Shown: piece by piece, positions 9,547 to 20,055 of the stretch | Position numbering within the stretch: the stretch's first letter is position 1 | How the letters are laid out: every line of letters begins with the position of its first letter | Source: Hofstenia miamia | Taxonomy: Eukaryota > Xenacoelomorpha > Acoela > Hofsteniidae | Direction: 5' to 3' | Length of the DNA: 64,000 nt | Assembly (NCBI GenBank): GCA_900660155.1 | Contig: CABFPE010000213.1 | Location: 893,820-957,819 of the forward strand | Notes under the pieces: model-generated | What the model saw: only the letters and a program-made list of their open reading frames with translations | What the model was told of the DNA's origin: nothing | Database searches by the model: none | Program-made: the position numbers and the translations under genes

Positions 9547-11575
9547 TTTTTTAAATATATATATATAAATAATTTATTTAATGGAAATTTTTTTTCTCTT
9601 GACAAATTTTGTTAGATCAATAATAAAGAGCCTAATTTAACAACTTTTTAAAAAATTTTTTTGTATAATATGAGATTAACTGTTATTTTAAAATGGAGCT
9701 AAGTATTATATTTCCAATTGGCGTAGCCTTATTCATAATATATATTTATAATATAACTGTCTATTTAAAAATCATTCTACGTTTTATATCTCAAATTGGC
9801 ATAGCTATATTTATAATATAATAGATTTTTTATATAAGAATGTGTTTTTCATTAGATATTGATGAATGTGCTGAAAATCGTCAAATATGCTCTCATACTG
9901 CTAACAGTTATTGTCAAAATAAAGCTTCCTCTTACGAATGCCTATGTAAAAAAGGTTACAGAAAACATTCTGGCAAATGTCAAGGTAAGCTATTCTGAAT
10001 TTTAGAATTTGCAAAATTATATTCAGATATTTTTCCAAGCCTTAATTTGCATTGTTTGCTTAGACTTCTAATGAAACTGATTTCAGTTACAATATGGTTT
10101 CCATGGTGTCTATTTCAATTGTTGCAATAGTTGTTTCTATTTATTGCGATTAAAATATCATATTGAAATAAATTTCTCTAATGAATATGGAGATAAATGT
10201 GAATATTACCATTGGGAAGATAATTCTTACATACTTAATATTTAGTTACTTAGTTGAGAATACATTTATGCATACTTCTTAATTGTTTTGCATTTGTTTC
10301 ATTATCACATTTACTCCAATATTAAAGAGTAATTTTACATTAATCTATGGCTTACTAATTAGCTATATTTATCGTATTCTCTCAACAAAGTTTATTGAGG
10401 AATATTTATTTGCAAAGAAATTTATGGTTTGTAGCATACTGTAAATTTAAACAAAATGTGCAATCAAATATTAGAATGTAGTAGCAATTCAAACCTCTGC
10501 GTTTTTCATTTAATTTCCTGTCATTTGTTCAAAATAAAATGCTAGTCTTATGCAACAGTGATATTGTTCAATCACAGCAAGAATGCTTACTGACATCTCT
10601 TTGTGAAATGATTTAGGCTAGGTATATTTCCTTAAAATATTTCTTCAATTCGCATTCTGACATGTATAATAAATATACAATAAAGAAAGAGTTAAATAGT
10701 GAAACCTAGCGTTGTACAATTTTAGATTCAAATCTTTAATATGTGTGCGGTATTTATTGTATTAGTATATATATATATATATATATAAATATATATATAT
10801 ATACAAACATACATACATACATTTGTATATATAAATGTATAGAAATTACCAAAAGTAAGAACAAAATTTAATGTGCATAAACTAATCAATTATATTCAAA
10901 TAAAGATTGAGCATGAAAAAGTAGACATGTTGCATAATCATAATTATGATTATTATGTTAATAATAGCCAGCGTATTTACTCAAATTGCAAAGGATTATT
11001 ATTGCAAGAGTTGCTTTAATAAATTAATAAAATTGAAGTTAAGCATTTGTGAATATTAATGATAAATCCAGGATTTCTCATGAGGTTGTTTATTGTTATC
11101 TGCTTCAAATATAATAGAGAGTTTGTTGTTACAAAATTATTTACTAACATTTTTTATTGGAAAAATTAATGTTTACAATTTTTGTTACATACAGTTTGAA
11201 AATTTCAAATCAATTATATTTTATATTTCCTGTTTACTAATTTATTAAGCTACTTCTAAAACATTTTTGAAGTTGTGAAAGCAACTGTCCTTTTCCAAAT
11301 TGTGCGTATTGTCATTGTTGGTTAGATGAATATGTTTGCATTATATGGAATGCTGAAATTTTAGTCGAATTTGTTAATATTCCAAATTACCATTCCTATA
11401 TTTATGAAATACTGTTTCTAAATAAAATGAAGAAATTTACATTTAGATATCAATGAATGTGCTGAAAATCCTAAAATATGCTCTCATACTGCTAATAGCC
11501 AATGTAAAAACAAAGCTCCTTCTTATGAATGTCTGTGCATTCAAGGTTACAAAAAAAATTCTGGAAAATGTGAAG
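3077..11575 (+). CDS. Partial multi-exon gene encoding tandem calcium-binding EGF-like modules
   Basis: Eight intact exons (3077-3205, 3848-3976, 4995-5117, 5437-5565, 7539-7661, 7758-7886, 9856-9984, 11447-11575), plus a damaged one (6556-6666) and a stub (3773-3820), each encode one EGF-like module. Every intact exon begins after TTTAG with AT-AT(C/T) or AC-ATT, so that G from the previous exon completes Asp (DINEC or DIDEC). Each ends with a lone G before GTAAG, GTATG or GTTGTG. All are therefore phase 1-1 and can be duplicated or skipped without breaking the frame. D-I-[ND]-E-C is the calcium-binding EGF signature, found in extracellular proteins such as fibrillins, fibulins and many receptors. 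No signal peptide, transmembrane exon, start or stop codon was found, so the ends lie outside the window or in the 14041-15040 gap. Which family the whole protein belongs to cannot be told from EGF modules alone. The introns contain duplicated blocks and small transposons. Confidence 0.85.
3773..3820 (+). pseudogene. Degenerate cbEGF exon stub
   Basis: CCTGTAG is followed by codons for DIDECVENL and then a stop. The next bases still resemble the corresponding part of other exons (AAATCTCTAATTATGAC against AAATCATAAGATATGC), but the rest of the module and a donor are gone. It lies only 28 bp upstream of the intact exon at 3848 and is a decayed duplicate. Confidence 0.6.
3848..3976 (+). CDS. 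cbEGF exon 2 (129 bp, phase 1-1)
   Basis: Acceptor TTTTTAG, donor AAG|GTAAG. Encodes DINECAENRQIC ... SYCRNRVGYFECICNIGY ... SRC, with six cysteines. The beta-hydroxylation consensus is present with Asn (C-R-N-x4-F-x-C-x-C). Confidence 0.85.
4995..5117 (+). CDS. cbEGF exon 3, type B (123 bp), one conserved cysteine replaced
   Basis: Encodes DINECKENPNKC ... SVCINKAPFFQCKRKTGF ... RC. The fifth cysteine of the EGF fold is Arg here (CGC), whereas its duplicate at 7539 has TGC, giving QCKCKTGF. The module therefore has five cysteines and could not form the C5-C6 disulfide. The donor is GAG|GTTGTG, weaker than the GTAAG used by the type A exons but shared with the duplicate. The frame is also open upstream to 4868, across a possible alternative acceptor (TATTTTCAG, 4903), but that would break the phase 1 rule. 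The exon is probably functional or only recently damaged. Confidence 0.78.
5437..5565 (+). CDS. cbEGF exon 4, type A (129 bp)
   Basis: Acceptor TCTTTAG, donor GAAG|GTAAG. Encodes DINECVENSKIC, SYCQNKASSYDCLC and NQGYRKRSGKC, with six cysteines and the hydroxylation consensus (C-Q-N-x4-Y-x-C-x-C). Nearly identical to the exon at 7758. Confidence 0.85.
6556..6666 (+). pseudogene. cbEGF exon 5, 5' end lost
   Basis: The 3' part (ENRRICFQIANSYC, then QYKASSYECLC, ending KCEG before GTAAG) is clearly a type A module, but the first 18 bp coding for the calcium-binding DINEC start are replaced by unrelated intron-like sequence. Two acceptor-like AGs remain: CAACAG at 6555 and GTTTTCAG at 6578. The second would enter after the usual Cys2. 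Either would give a module lacking Cys1 and the calcium site, so this is a damaged exon unless spliced in an unexpected way. Confidence 0.65.
7539..7661 (+). CDS. cbEGF exon 6, type B (123 bp)
   Basis: Duplicate of the exon at 4995, with all six cysteines (SKC at the end and QCKCKTGF intact). Acceptor CTGTTTAG, donor CAG|GTTGTG. Separated from the next exon by an intron of only 96 bp, against 319 bp in the other duplication unit. Confidence 0.84.
7758..7886 (+). CDS. cbEGF exon 7, type A (129 bp)
   Basis: Acceptor TCTTTAG, donor GAAG|GTAAG. Encodes DINECVENHKIC, SYCQNKASSYDCLC and NQGYRKHSGKC. It differs from the exon at 5437 by only a few bases, consistent with the recent block duplication. 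Confidence 0.86.
9229..9458. mobile_element. Small MITE-like element with GGGYTCTAGAYACTATGG ends
   Basis: Ends are CGGGTTCTAGACACTATGG on the left and, as reverse complement, TGGGCTCTAGATACTATGG on the right, both embedded in TATATA. The length of about 230 bp and absence of coding sequence suggest a nonautonomous DNA element inserted into TA-rich DNA. A similar end, GGGCTCTAGACAGCACTTCG, occurs at 38578. Confidence 0.45.
9505..9570. repeat. (TA)n microsatellite
   Basis: Uninterrupted TA dinucleotides from about 9514 to 9542, followed by further AT-only sequence. Confidence 0.9.
9856..9984 (+). CDS. cbEGF exon 8, type A (129 bp)
   Basis: Acceptor CATTAG, donor CAAG|GTAAG. Encodes DIDECAENRQIC, SYCQNKASSYECLC and KKGYRKHSGKC, six cysteines. 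Uses Asp at the third position of the calcium motif, unlike the Asn of most neighbours; both are allowed. Confidence 0.85.
10765..10830. repeat. (TA)n / (CATA)n simple repeat
   Basis: TA dinucleotides (10767-10802) followed by about four ACAT tetranucleotides. Confidence 0.85.
11447..11575 (+). CDS. cbEGF exon 9, type A (129 bp)
   Basis: Acceptor CATTTAG, donor GAAG|GTATG. Encodes DINECAENPKIC, SQCKNKAPSYECLC and IQGYKKNSGKC, six cysteines; hydroxylation consensus C-K-N-x4-Y-x-C-x-C. It is the last exon of the array seen before the 14041-15040 gap. Confidence 0.85.
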
Positions 11576-14040
11576 GTATGTTGTTCCCAATTTGATATTT
11601 TTAGAGACTTATAAAAAACTTGCTAATTCACTGCCATTAGCAATCCAAACAAGTTCATAGATTCCCTGTTATCTGAAGAGCAACAATTTAATATGGGAAA
11701 TACCAAATTTAAAATCTTGAAATTTTCAGGTAACATAGGTGAAAAAGTTCAATGATTTGATTAGTGGTTCTTCTCCCTGAATCAGACCAATGCAACATTA
11801 CACCCACCAGGGCACTGATCTGATCCAATTTTCTTTGTTCTGAACCACTCATGCATGTAACCATTTCCATGTAGATTAGATTATTGTCTGCTAATAGGAA
11901 ATTATCATTGCCAATAGACTGCACCACTCATCCAAAACAAGTATAATATCTTATTTAGTAAGAATATATCTCAATTTATGTTCACGGAACACTCATACAA
12001 TTTCTTTTTTCATACTTGCTAAGATGTTTACCTTAAATATTTGATGAATGATTTGAGTTGAAAGGCAATCCTGAAGATACAACACAAGAGACACTAAGTA
12101 CAAAACAATAATTTCTAATTAAGTTAGCTGTTTACAAAACAACAAGAATCAGATGAATCAGAGAAGATGTTACCCACCATAACTGTTTATTTTTCAACTA
12201 TTTTGAATATTTCAACATCCAGTGTGAATATAGACTAAAAAATATTACAGTCTTGTTACAAATTTGCTTTGGTATTGCTTAGTGTCTTACTTTCCCGAAA
12301 TTGCGCGTTTATTGTTGGAATAAAGTGCGCGTTTTTATTTTAGCACACAATTAGAAAACAACGTCTTGTATATTTACACTTAGGTTAAATCAGATTAAGC
12401 ATTAATACTAAAAAATGCTCACCAATAAAGTGACTCATGAAAATCAATATTATCGTAGTACCTCTAATTAGTGTGTTTAAGTCTGTCAGTACAATTTAAG
12501 AGCAACCACCTGTACTTAAATTGGGTTAATCAAAGCTAGTCTAGACTATTTAGAATAGCCAACTATTTGAATACTCATAAATTTCATTCGTGATTTTTAT
12601 TAATAAATCGAAATCCAAAATTTATGTAGCCATTGATATTGACTATTTAATATATACTTTTATTGCAAAAAGTTTCATCGTTCACATTCACTGGAAAATT
12701 GCAATTTAAAATTTAACAGACAATAAAGTAAATTATGAAGCTTTACTTAAATTATTTGTTTAAGCGAAATTCTATTATTTTTCATGACATTGTCTTTTAT
12801 CTTGATTATTAAAAATAAATGAGCATAGCAAAGATCTTAGTTTACCTAACGAAGTTTTGGCAAAAAATTGCTTCATTTGCAAGAAATGATTTTCATAATT
12901 TGTTTAATTTACTATAGCCACTTCACCACTTACGAAATTGCAGCTTTTAAGTTGTAGAATTTGTACACGGTCTTAAAGAACTTATAGGGATTTTGAAATT
13001 TTTAATTCCAACTTCGAATTATCAATAGAAAAATTGAATGTCTGTATTTCAAAAACGTTTCACACTAACTCATAAATATCTATAAAGTCTTATACAATGA
13101 TTGATTGCTGACTATAAGCGCTCTTGTTTAAATCGCATTGTTTTAATTTGTTATGCTATGCATTGAACTTGCAATTTTATTTATTGCACAACAGTATTTC
13201 TCTAATTAGGTATCTGCAATTAAAATCTGTTGCCAAATTTCGGCCAAATCACATTGTTTTTCTTACTAAAATGCGTGAAGATGATAAATATAATTATTTA
13301 AACAACAGTTTGTCCAAAACCTTGATTATGGGCAAAGGCTATGCTTCATGTATGCCTCGAAAACCTGCTCAATATTATACATCGAGTCTTAGAATATTTA
13401 CATATTACAATTATGTCTTGCATTATTTTATACCATTTGAAATATACATATTGTTAATTTAGACGCATTATTATAAATAATGTATATTAAGTTGGTTAAA
13501 ATTCAACATATAATGTTGAAAACAGAATCCTAGGATTTTATCGCAAAATTTTTGCAATAGTAAAACGTTAGTTGCTTTTTTTCCTGCAATGTTAAAGATC
13601 TTTGGGCTGGCACTGGCTTATCTTTTGGCATATGATTTAGAAACATGCAATAAGTGAAAAAACAGCAAAGAATTTTAAGTTGCTTACGAAATTTCCAATT
13701 TTGACTTATAATTGAAAAGTTTAAATTTTGACTAGTTAAGGGTAAGTACAAAAATCCCTTGAACAGAGAGTTAGTTATATATCCCAAAAGACTAAAAAAA
13801 CCAACAAAAATGTCATTGCTACATATATTTTAACAATTTTTAACAAAATTGCTTTTTTAAAAAATATATGGCCCAATGTTTTTATATCCTGCTCTCAGTA
13901 GACAGCGGTCTCGATACAATTTAGTAACCACTAGATTACTTTATATATATTTGCATAAAATTTAACAATTAAAGCGGTCTAATTTGATATTGTAAAATAA
14001 TAATGCTTTCATGTCTTATATATATATATATATATATAAA
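11576..14040. other. no exon seen; probably intron
   Basis: About 2.4 kb of AT-rich sequence after the last EGF exon. No further TTAG-GAYATYRAYGAATG exon start occurs. A 112-codon frame at 13124-13462 looks like chance in AT-rich DNA. Around 13870-13920 the text CCCAATGTTTTTATATCC resembles the sequence at 9473-9505, so a related repeat may be present. Confidence 0.5.
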
Positions 14041-15040
14041 NNNNNNNNNNNNNNNNNNNNNNNNNNNNNNNNNNNNNNNNNNNNNNNNNNNNNNNNNNNN
14101 NNNNNNNNNNNNNNNNNNNNNNNNNNNNNNNNNNNNNNNNNNNNNNNNNNNNNNNNNNNNNNNNNNNNNNNNNNNNNNNNNNNNNNNNNNNNNNNNNNNN
14201 NNNNNNNNNNNNNNNNNNNNNNNNNNNNNNNNNNNNNNNNNNNNNNNNNNNNNNNNNNNNNNNNNNNNNNNNNNNNNNNNNNNNNNNNNNNNNNNNNNNN
14301 NNNNNNNNNNNNNNNNNNNNNNNNNNNNNNNNNNNNNNNNNNNNNNNNNNNNNNNNNNNNNNNNNNNNNNNNNNNNNNNNNNNNNNNNNNNNNNNNNNNN
14401 NNNNNNNNNNNNNNNNNNNNNNNNNNNNNNNNNNNNNNNNNNNNNNNNNNNNNNNNNNNNNNNNNNNNNNNNNNNNNNNNNNNNNNNNNNNNNNNNNNNN
14501 NNNNNNNNNNNNNNNNNNNNNNNNNNNNNNNNNNNNNNNNNNNNNNNNNNNNNNNNNNNNNNNNNNNNNNNNNNNNNNNNNNNNNNNNNNNNNNNNNNNN
14601 NNNNNNNNNNNNNNNNNNNNNNNNNNNNNNNNNNNNNNNNNNNNNNNNNNNNNNNNNNNNNNNNNNNNNNNNNNNNNNNNNNNNNNNNNNNNNNNNNNNN
14701 NNNNNNNNNNNNNNNNNNNNNNNNNNNNNNNNNNNNNNNNNNNNNNNNNNNNNNNNNNNNNNNNNNNNNNNNNNNNNNNNNNNNNNNNNNNNNNNNNNNN
14801 NNNNNNNNNNNNNNNNNNNNNNNNNNNNNNNNNNNNNNNNNNNNNNNNNNNNNNNNNNNNNNNNNNNNNNNNNNNNNNNNNNNNNNNNNNNNNNNNNNNN
14901 NNNNNNNNNNNNNNNNNNNNNNNNNNNNNNNNNNNNNNNNNNNNNNNNNNNNNNNNNNNNNNNNNNNNNNNNNNNNNNNNNNNNNNNNNNNNNNNNNNNN
15001 NNNNNNNNNNNNNNNNNNNNNNNNNNNNNNNNNNNNNNNN
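14041..15040. other. assembly gap of 1000 N
   Basis: Exactly 1000 N, a conventional scaffold gap of unknown true size, preceded by a TA repeat. Downstream EGF-gene exons may lie in it. Confidence 0.99.
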
Positions 15041-15480
15041 TTAGTTAAATAATCAAACCAGATAAAGTAGAAATGAAAATTAAATAAACTCCGAAGAATT
15101 TATTGTTCATCAAACTTATGGTTGAATCAAAGCTATTTATAAAATTTCTACAAAAAGTACCTGCCGATTTTAAAATTCAAATGATTTGTCTGCCAATATG
15201 GCTGTTCATACGTAAGCATTAGTTTGCTCAATTTAATTTGTCAATTACCTCTTGATCAGCTAACAAGTTTCTTATTTTGACCAATATTAAATCTTAGTTG
15301 CATTTTACAAAAATAAACTAAAGTTCATTAACTAAATTTTTTACAATTAATTTCAATTGATAATCATTCGACGTTATTCAGCTTTTAGTTGCCTTTTTGG
15401 ATGATGCTACATCATTTACTCAAAAGAAATAAACAATTAACAGGTTGTTGAAATTGATGTTAACACACTCTATTTCTTTA
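15041..15480. other. no gene seen
   Basis: AT-rich sequence still containing ordinary CpG (for example ATTCGACGTT near 15367). It is the last such stretch before the CpG-poor block. Confidence 0.5.
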
Positions 15481-16559
15481 ATCTTCTTCTTAGTGTTCAG
15501 CATTTGCACAGATGGGACAGGTTAAAATCTTTGTTTAACATAGTGTGAACTGTGCTTTGCCAATAGGGTAATGCCATACCACATTGTATTTTCAAATCAT
15601 AACAAATAATAGCATTAATCTTGGGCCTACATTTGGCATCAATAATAAAATGAATGACATCAACAGAACAAGTTAGTGCTTTAGTGTTAAATGTCCATCA
15701 CAGCTTGTTTTTAGTTTCCTCAGATAGATTATCTTGATCCAAACGGACTTCCTTTTGTGTTGTGATGAAGTTCAGGTGTAATATCTCATCCCCAACCTTT
15801 GATGTCTTCACTTTTCTTTCCTCTGCTTTCTTGGATCAAATGCTAGTTGAATCATGGGAGGAAGGACTAGGACTAGGAGGGGGTTTCAAGTCAACTCAGG
15901 ATGGGGTTATGTTACTAATTTGCGCAAAAGGCACTATTGTCTCCTCATTGTCCCACACAGAGAGTTGTCTCCATGCATAGTCATCCAAGGTCCACTCCCA
16001 CTCAGAGAGTTGTCTCTGAGCATATTTGCAGGAAGTCTGCTCCTGAGGGGAGAGTTGTCTCTTCTTGTAGTGGTGGCTGCTACTGCTGGAGTCCTCTGCT
16101 AGGTGCTCTCACTTTTGTGAGGTGCTTTCATCTATTTGTCTCAATGTTTTTGCTCAGCTGGTTTTGTCTCATGGATTCATCCATCTTCAAACATGGCATC
16201 TGCTTGGTGGATTGTTTTCTGATCATTTCATGGTTGCTAAACAAAGATATAAGATTAAGGTCCTAATCCTGGGTATTTAAATGATCTAAATATCTCTGGT
16301 TTCTAGCTTTTCATTTAGGCAAAATATGAGTAGCTATAGTGTTGCTACTATTACCAAGGTTATTATCATACTCAACCTGTGTAAGGTCGTCTTCCTCACA
16401 TTCAGTAATGTTGTCATAATACTCAATTTTGTTTACACCATCATCAACAAGGGAAAACTTGTTATTATTGTTGATGACTGCATTATGTATATCTTTAATA
16501 GTTTGCCTAAGTCACTGAAAATGGGCAACTCTACTGTTATCTAGTAAGTACTGGTGGTG

Positions 16560-17220
16560 ATCTAATACTTTTGATATAATGAAAGTTCCTTGCCAATTAG
16601 TGGCAAGTTTTCACACCTGATTGGCGTCAGTAACCTGTTGAGGGAAATAGGCAAAAAGAAATCCCCATGCTTGTGCAGTTTGTCATACAATTTCTTATCA
16701 AAGTTCCTTTTCTGGTGAATAACTGATTGGTTGGTATTTTGGCATATAGTAAGATGTACTTCCTGAAATTCCTGTAACATCAGGTTCACAAAATTCTCCA
16801 AGGTAGGTTCATTGTAATCCAGGAACATTATAGATAGCAGCATGCTTGCCTCCTGGCCAAACATAGCCTTAAAGGGGCTGACTTTAGTGGTGGAGTGAAC
16901 AGCAGTATTATAAAAGAACTCTACTGCCTCTATTACTCATCTCCAATTCCAACCAGCAGCTTGGGCTAAAGCTTCTCTTATTAGTTTTCTTTCATAAGGG
17001 TGGCCATCAGGTTGTTCTCAAATTGAGGACCTTGGTTGGAGACTAATCTTTCCATAGGTCTGAGCTTGAATATCCACTCCTTTACAACTTTTTCTCTGAT
17101 GACTTCAGCTGTAGTATTATTGAGCAGGATGAGCCTTGTGTATTTTGTGAAGGGGTCAATCAGGACCAAAAGATACTGAAAACCTTCTTCATCTCTCAAT
17201 AATTTCTCTAAGTCCATATG
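16560..17220 (-). mobile_element. Gypsy integrase region (fossil)
   Basis: Contains LLVLIDPFTKYTRLILLNN and ERLVSNQGPQFENNL, matching the conserved core of retroviral-type integrase, which inserts element cDNA into host DNA. The downstream part lies at 16562-16864. Part of the fossil element at 15480-22396. Confidence 0.8.
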
Positions 17221-17639
17221 GACTACTTTGTTTGTTCATTTGTTGACCATATGGTGGAGCTCAGCTCTCTGTTCCAGAAAATGTCTGGTGCCCTGAAGCA
17301 GGCATGCTTTGCACTTGTCTATGACGTCCTGAACAGTAGCTTGAATTCCTATAGTAAATCAGCAAGTGCTAAAACTCTGCTTGGTCTTGATGATTCTTAG
17401 ATGACCTCACTCATGGATCTTCCAGACAAGATCCCCCTTAAAATACTCTGGAATCACCAGCCAGTTATTTTGACTGTGAGCATAAAGAAGCCCAGCTTCA
17501 GTAACTTTCCAGTGGTAGCTCTGGAAGTATCTTTTAGCTATATCACTTATAGTGTGATTTGGGTTGTTAACTTTCACAATAATTTCCAACAGGACCTTAT
17601 CATGTAATTGATGAACAGCAACTTCCTTTTCAGATATCT

Positions 17640-18960
17640 CTTCCTTCACCAGGATGGGGAGGATTGCTTTCCTGTTTTGATCAGCATTGATTTCAGGAAG
17701 AAGTTCATAATTGCATGCTGGAATGAACCTGAAAAGAGTCTTATCACCAAGCAGCTTCCTGAGATCTTGCTCATAGCTGGGAAGGGCAGTAAAATAGTCT
17801 GCATTAAGGTGGAGTCTCCTTGGACAGTGGGTGATGGTAAGGTGAAGTCATTTAAATACTCTAGCCACCAGGCAAAAATGTTCAACTTGTTGTCAGAGAA
17901 TTTTTTGAGCCATGCTAGTACAGAGTTATTGGTGTTAACAGTAAACTGGCAAACTAAAATGAAGAAGCAGAACTTCTTCAGGCTCTCAACAAGCACTAGC
18001 ATCTCGGATTTAGTAGTCCCATAATTTAACTCAGCACTTCAGACCTTCCAGCTGAAGTAATGCACTGGGCTTTCTTGGCCATCAATGATCTGGCTTAAGA
18101 CACCACTGATGGTGGTGGAGCTCACATTGCAATCAACTGTAAACTCTTTGGAGTAATCAGGCATATTTAAACTCTGGATTTGCCTCAGTTCTTATTTCAT
18201 GAAATCCAGTTCCTCTTACTCAGCCCAGGTCCAATGAAACTCCTTGTGAAAGTGTGGAGTCTCAATGTGTTTGAGATGGGCTTTTGTGTCGTTTTTTATG
18301 GAAATTCTCCCAGGCTTGATCACCCTGCCTAAGAAGGTAACATGTGGCAAAATAAGTGAGCACTTATTGCCATTGACCTAGAGACCAGAGTTGTACAAGA
18401 TTTTAAGAGTGTGACCCAAGTTATCCAAATGATCAGAGAATGTATGTCCAGCAACAAGGATATCATCCATGTATGCTGTGATCCCTGGTTCAAGAACATT
18501 GGCCCCATTCTGCAACACCCACATAACATAGTGCTGAAAAGTAGCCAGAGCTTTACAAAGCCTGAAGGCCATATATTTCCACTTGAAAAGGCCATATGGC
18601 ATGATAAAGGTGGTTTTCAGGATGTTGCCAGGCTTCATAGGTATTTGTCAATAGGCTCTCTATTAGATCACTGAGGATCTCTTTGTATTCTGACCATAGA
18701 TTTTCTGGTACTTGCTGAACTGGCAAACAAATGGGGTGATCACTCTTAGTTTTAATTGCATGTTGTTCCCAAATGTCCTTACCAACACTGATCAAGCCAT
18801 AGTTGAACACATCATGGTGCTGGCACAAAAGAGCAGTGAGCACATCATGTTCCTGGTGACTCAGATGTCAATGAGTCTTCTCATTGACTACTGGGATCTG
18901 TACTGGATTGCTGGGTTCACTCAGGTCATGAATAGCAGTGAGAACAGGTAAACAAGCAGC
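17640..18960 (-). mobile_element. Gypsy reverse transcriptase / RNase H region (fossil)
   Basis: Shows the Gypsy RT signatures: a PICLPVQQVPENL-type N-terminal block, an MPYGLFKWKYMAFRLCKA block and ITAYMDDILVAGHTFSDHL with the YMDD active-site motif. RNase H-like sequence continues downstream (17646-18002). Fossil. Confidence 0.85.
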
Positions 18961-18965
18961 AGCTT

Positions 18966-19649
18966 TCATTTTGAGTCAGACCAGAGTTGTGATGATGAAA
19001 ATCTTGGTAGGATCCATTTGGATTGAGTGAGCAGAACTATTAAGCATGGTAGCATAAGTCTTTCCATGGGAGACATGACAGAGGTCCAGACATGAAGGCA
19101 TTTCCCTCTTTGTCCTGAAATCATGACATCACTCTTGTAAGGAGAGCTAGTAGTGACAGCAACTTGTTGCCAGTGCCAAGCTTCCACAAAACTGTTTTTG
19201 GCTAATGTTAGTAAAATTTCTTGGTTACAGATGGGTGTAAGCTCTTCCTGTGGCTTGCTTTTGTGGATTGAGATTGTGTTATTTCCATAGTCTATTACAC
19301 AGGCATTCTTCCCAAGAAAATCATACAGCAAGGGCTGATTACAAGTATCTACCACAATTAGATCCACTAGGAAACATTCTTGGCGAATTTGTAATTTGAG
19401 GTAATTTATTTGGCCTTTCAGTGAAATGGTATTTCCCAAGGCATCCAACAAGCATGCTGTAGATGGTGATAAATTCTCTCTCTTCAAGCAAAGCATGTTG
19501 CAACAGGTGTTGCTTATTGTGGAAGCAGAAGCACCTGTTTTGATTGTGACATTAATTAAAAGTCCATTCACATCTGCAGGGATGATGTTGGTATGCAATA
19601 ATGAGGTAATCACCAAGATATCATGCACACAGTTTTTGGGAGGTGTCAC
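18966..19649 (-). mobile_element. Gypsy retropepsin-like region (fossil)
   Basis: A 227-codon frame with DVNGLLINVTIKTGASAS and QPLLYDFLGKNACVIDYG, resembling the aspartic protease segment between gag and RT in Ty3/Gypsy elements. Confidence 0.65.
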
Positions 19650-20055
19650 TCCATCTAATTTAAATGACTGACAGACTTGGCCAGGGTGTCAGGAGTACAC
19701 ACTTTGGCTGATGGATCTTCAATAATGAAACCATCTCCATTAGCCACTAGACAAATGACTGCACCACTCTGAGTCCAAATGTGGGCTGATTGTCATATGC
19801 TATCAGATTTTTTCTGCACTATAGCAGAACTTGAAGAGGTCAGTGTCTTTGAGGCAGTTTGTCCTGTCTTTAAATCACTGGCATCTCTCTTGATGCTAAT
19901 TGTATTTTGCAACATGTAAATGAGGCTAATTGCCTTTTTAATAATAGAATTCAAGTCATCCTCTAGATCACATTTGAGTTAGAGGTGGCTCCTAATGGGG
20001 GAGGGGAATCCCTGACAAATATACAAAAAGAGATCATGTTGCGAGTATTCTGGCA

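Larger units (their letters stand above)
9088..9732. repeat. Inverted duplication in the intron (arms about 9088-9212 and 9597-9728)
   Basis: The left arm reads CAATTGGAAATTTAATACTTAGCTCC ... CTAACAAAATTTGTCAA in segments. The right arm carries the reverse complement (TTGACAAATTTTGTTAG ... GGAGCTAAGTATTATATTTCC). The arms span roughly 125 bp with moderate divergence. A third, direct copy of the same block lies at 6428-6554. The loop (9213-9596) holds a small element with inverted ends and TA repeats. The RNA of this intron could form a long imperfect hairpin. Confidence 0.7.

Noticed and set aside
9505-9570. Regularly spaced TA repeats here and at 10767, 14018, 38918, 44410, 45839, 47377, 49462 and 54035 as a possible structured array
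   Set aside because: Plain dinucleotide microsatellites; no spacer and repeat structure as in CRISPR.
13124-13462. 112-codon frame after the EGF exons
   Set aside because: Tyr/Leu/Ile/Asn-rich composition typical of random AT-rich DNA; no EGF-like cysteine pattern.
14003-15052. Two long plus-strand open frames across the 1000-N gap
   Set aside because: They consist almost entirely of unknown bases; only TA-repeat codons flank the gap.
15762-19671. Many plus-strand frames of 60-140 codons
   Set aside because: They are antisense shadows of the minus-strand Gypsy element.
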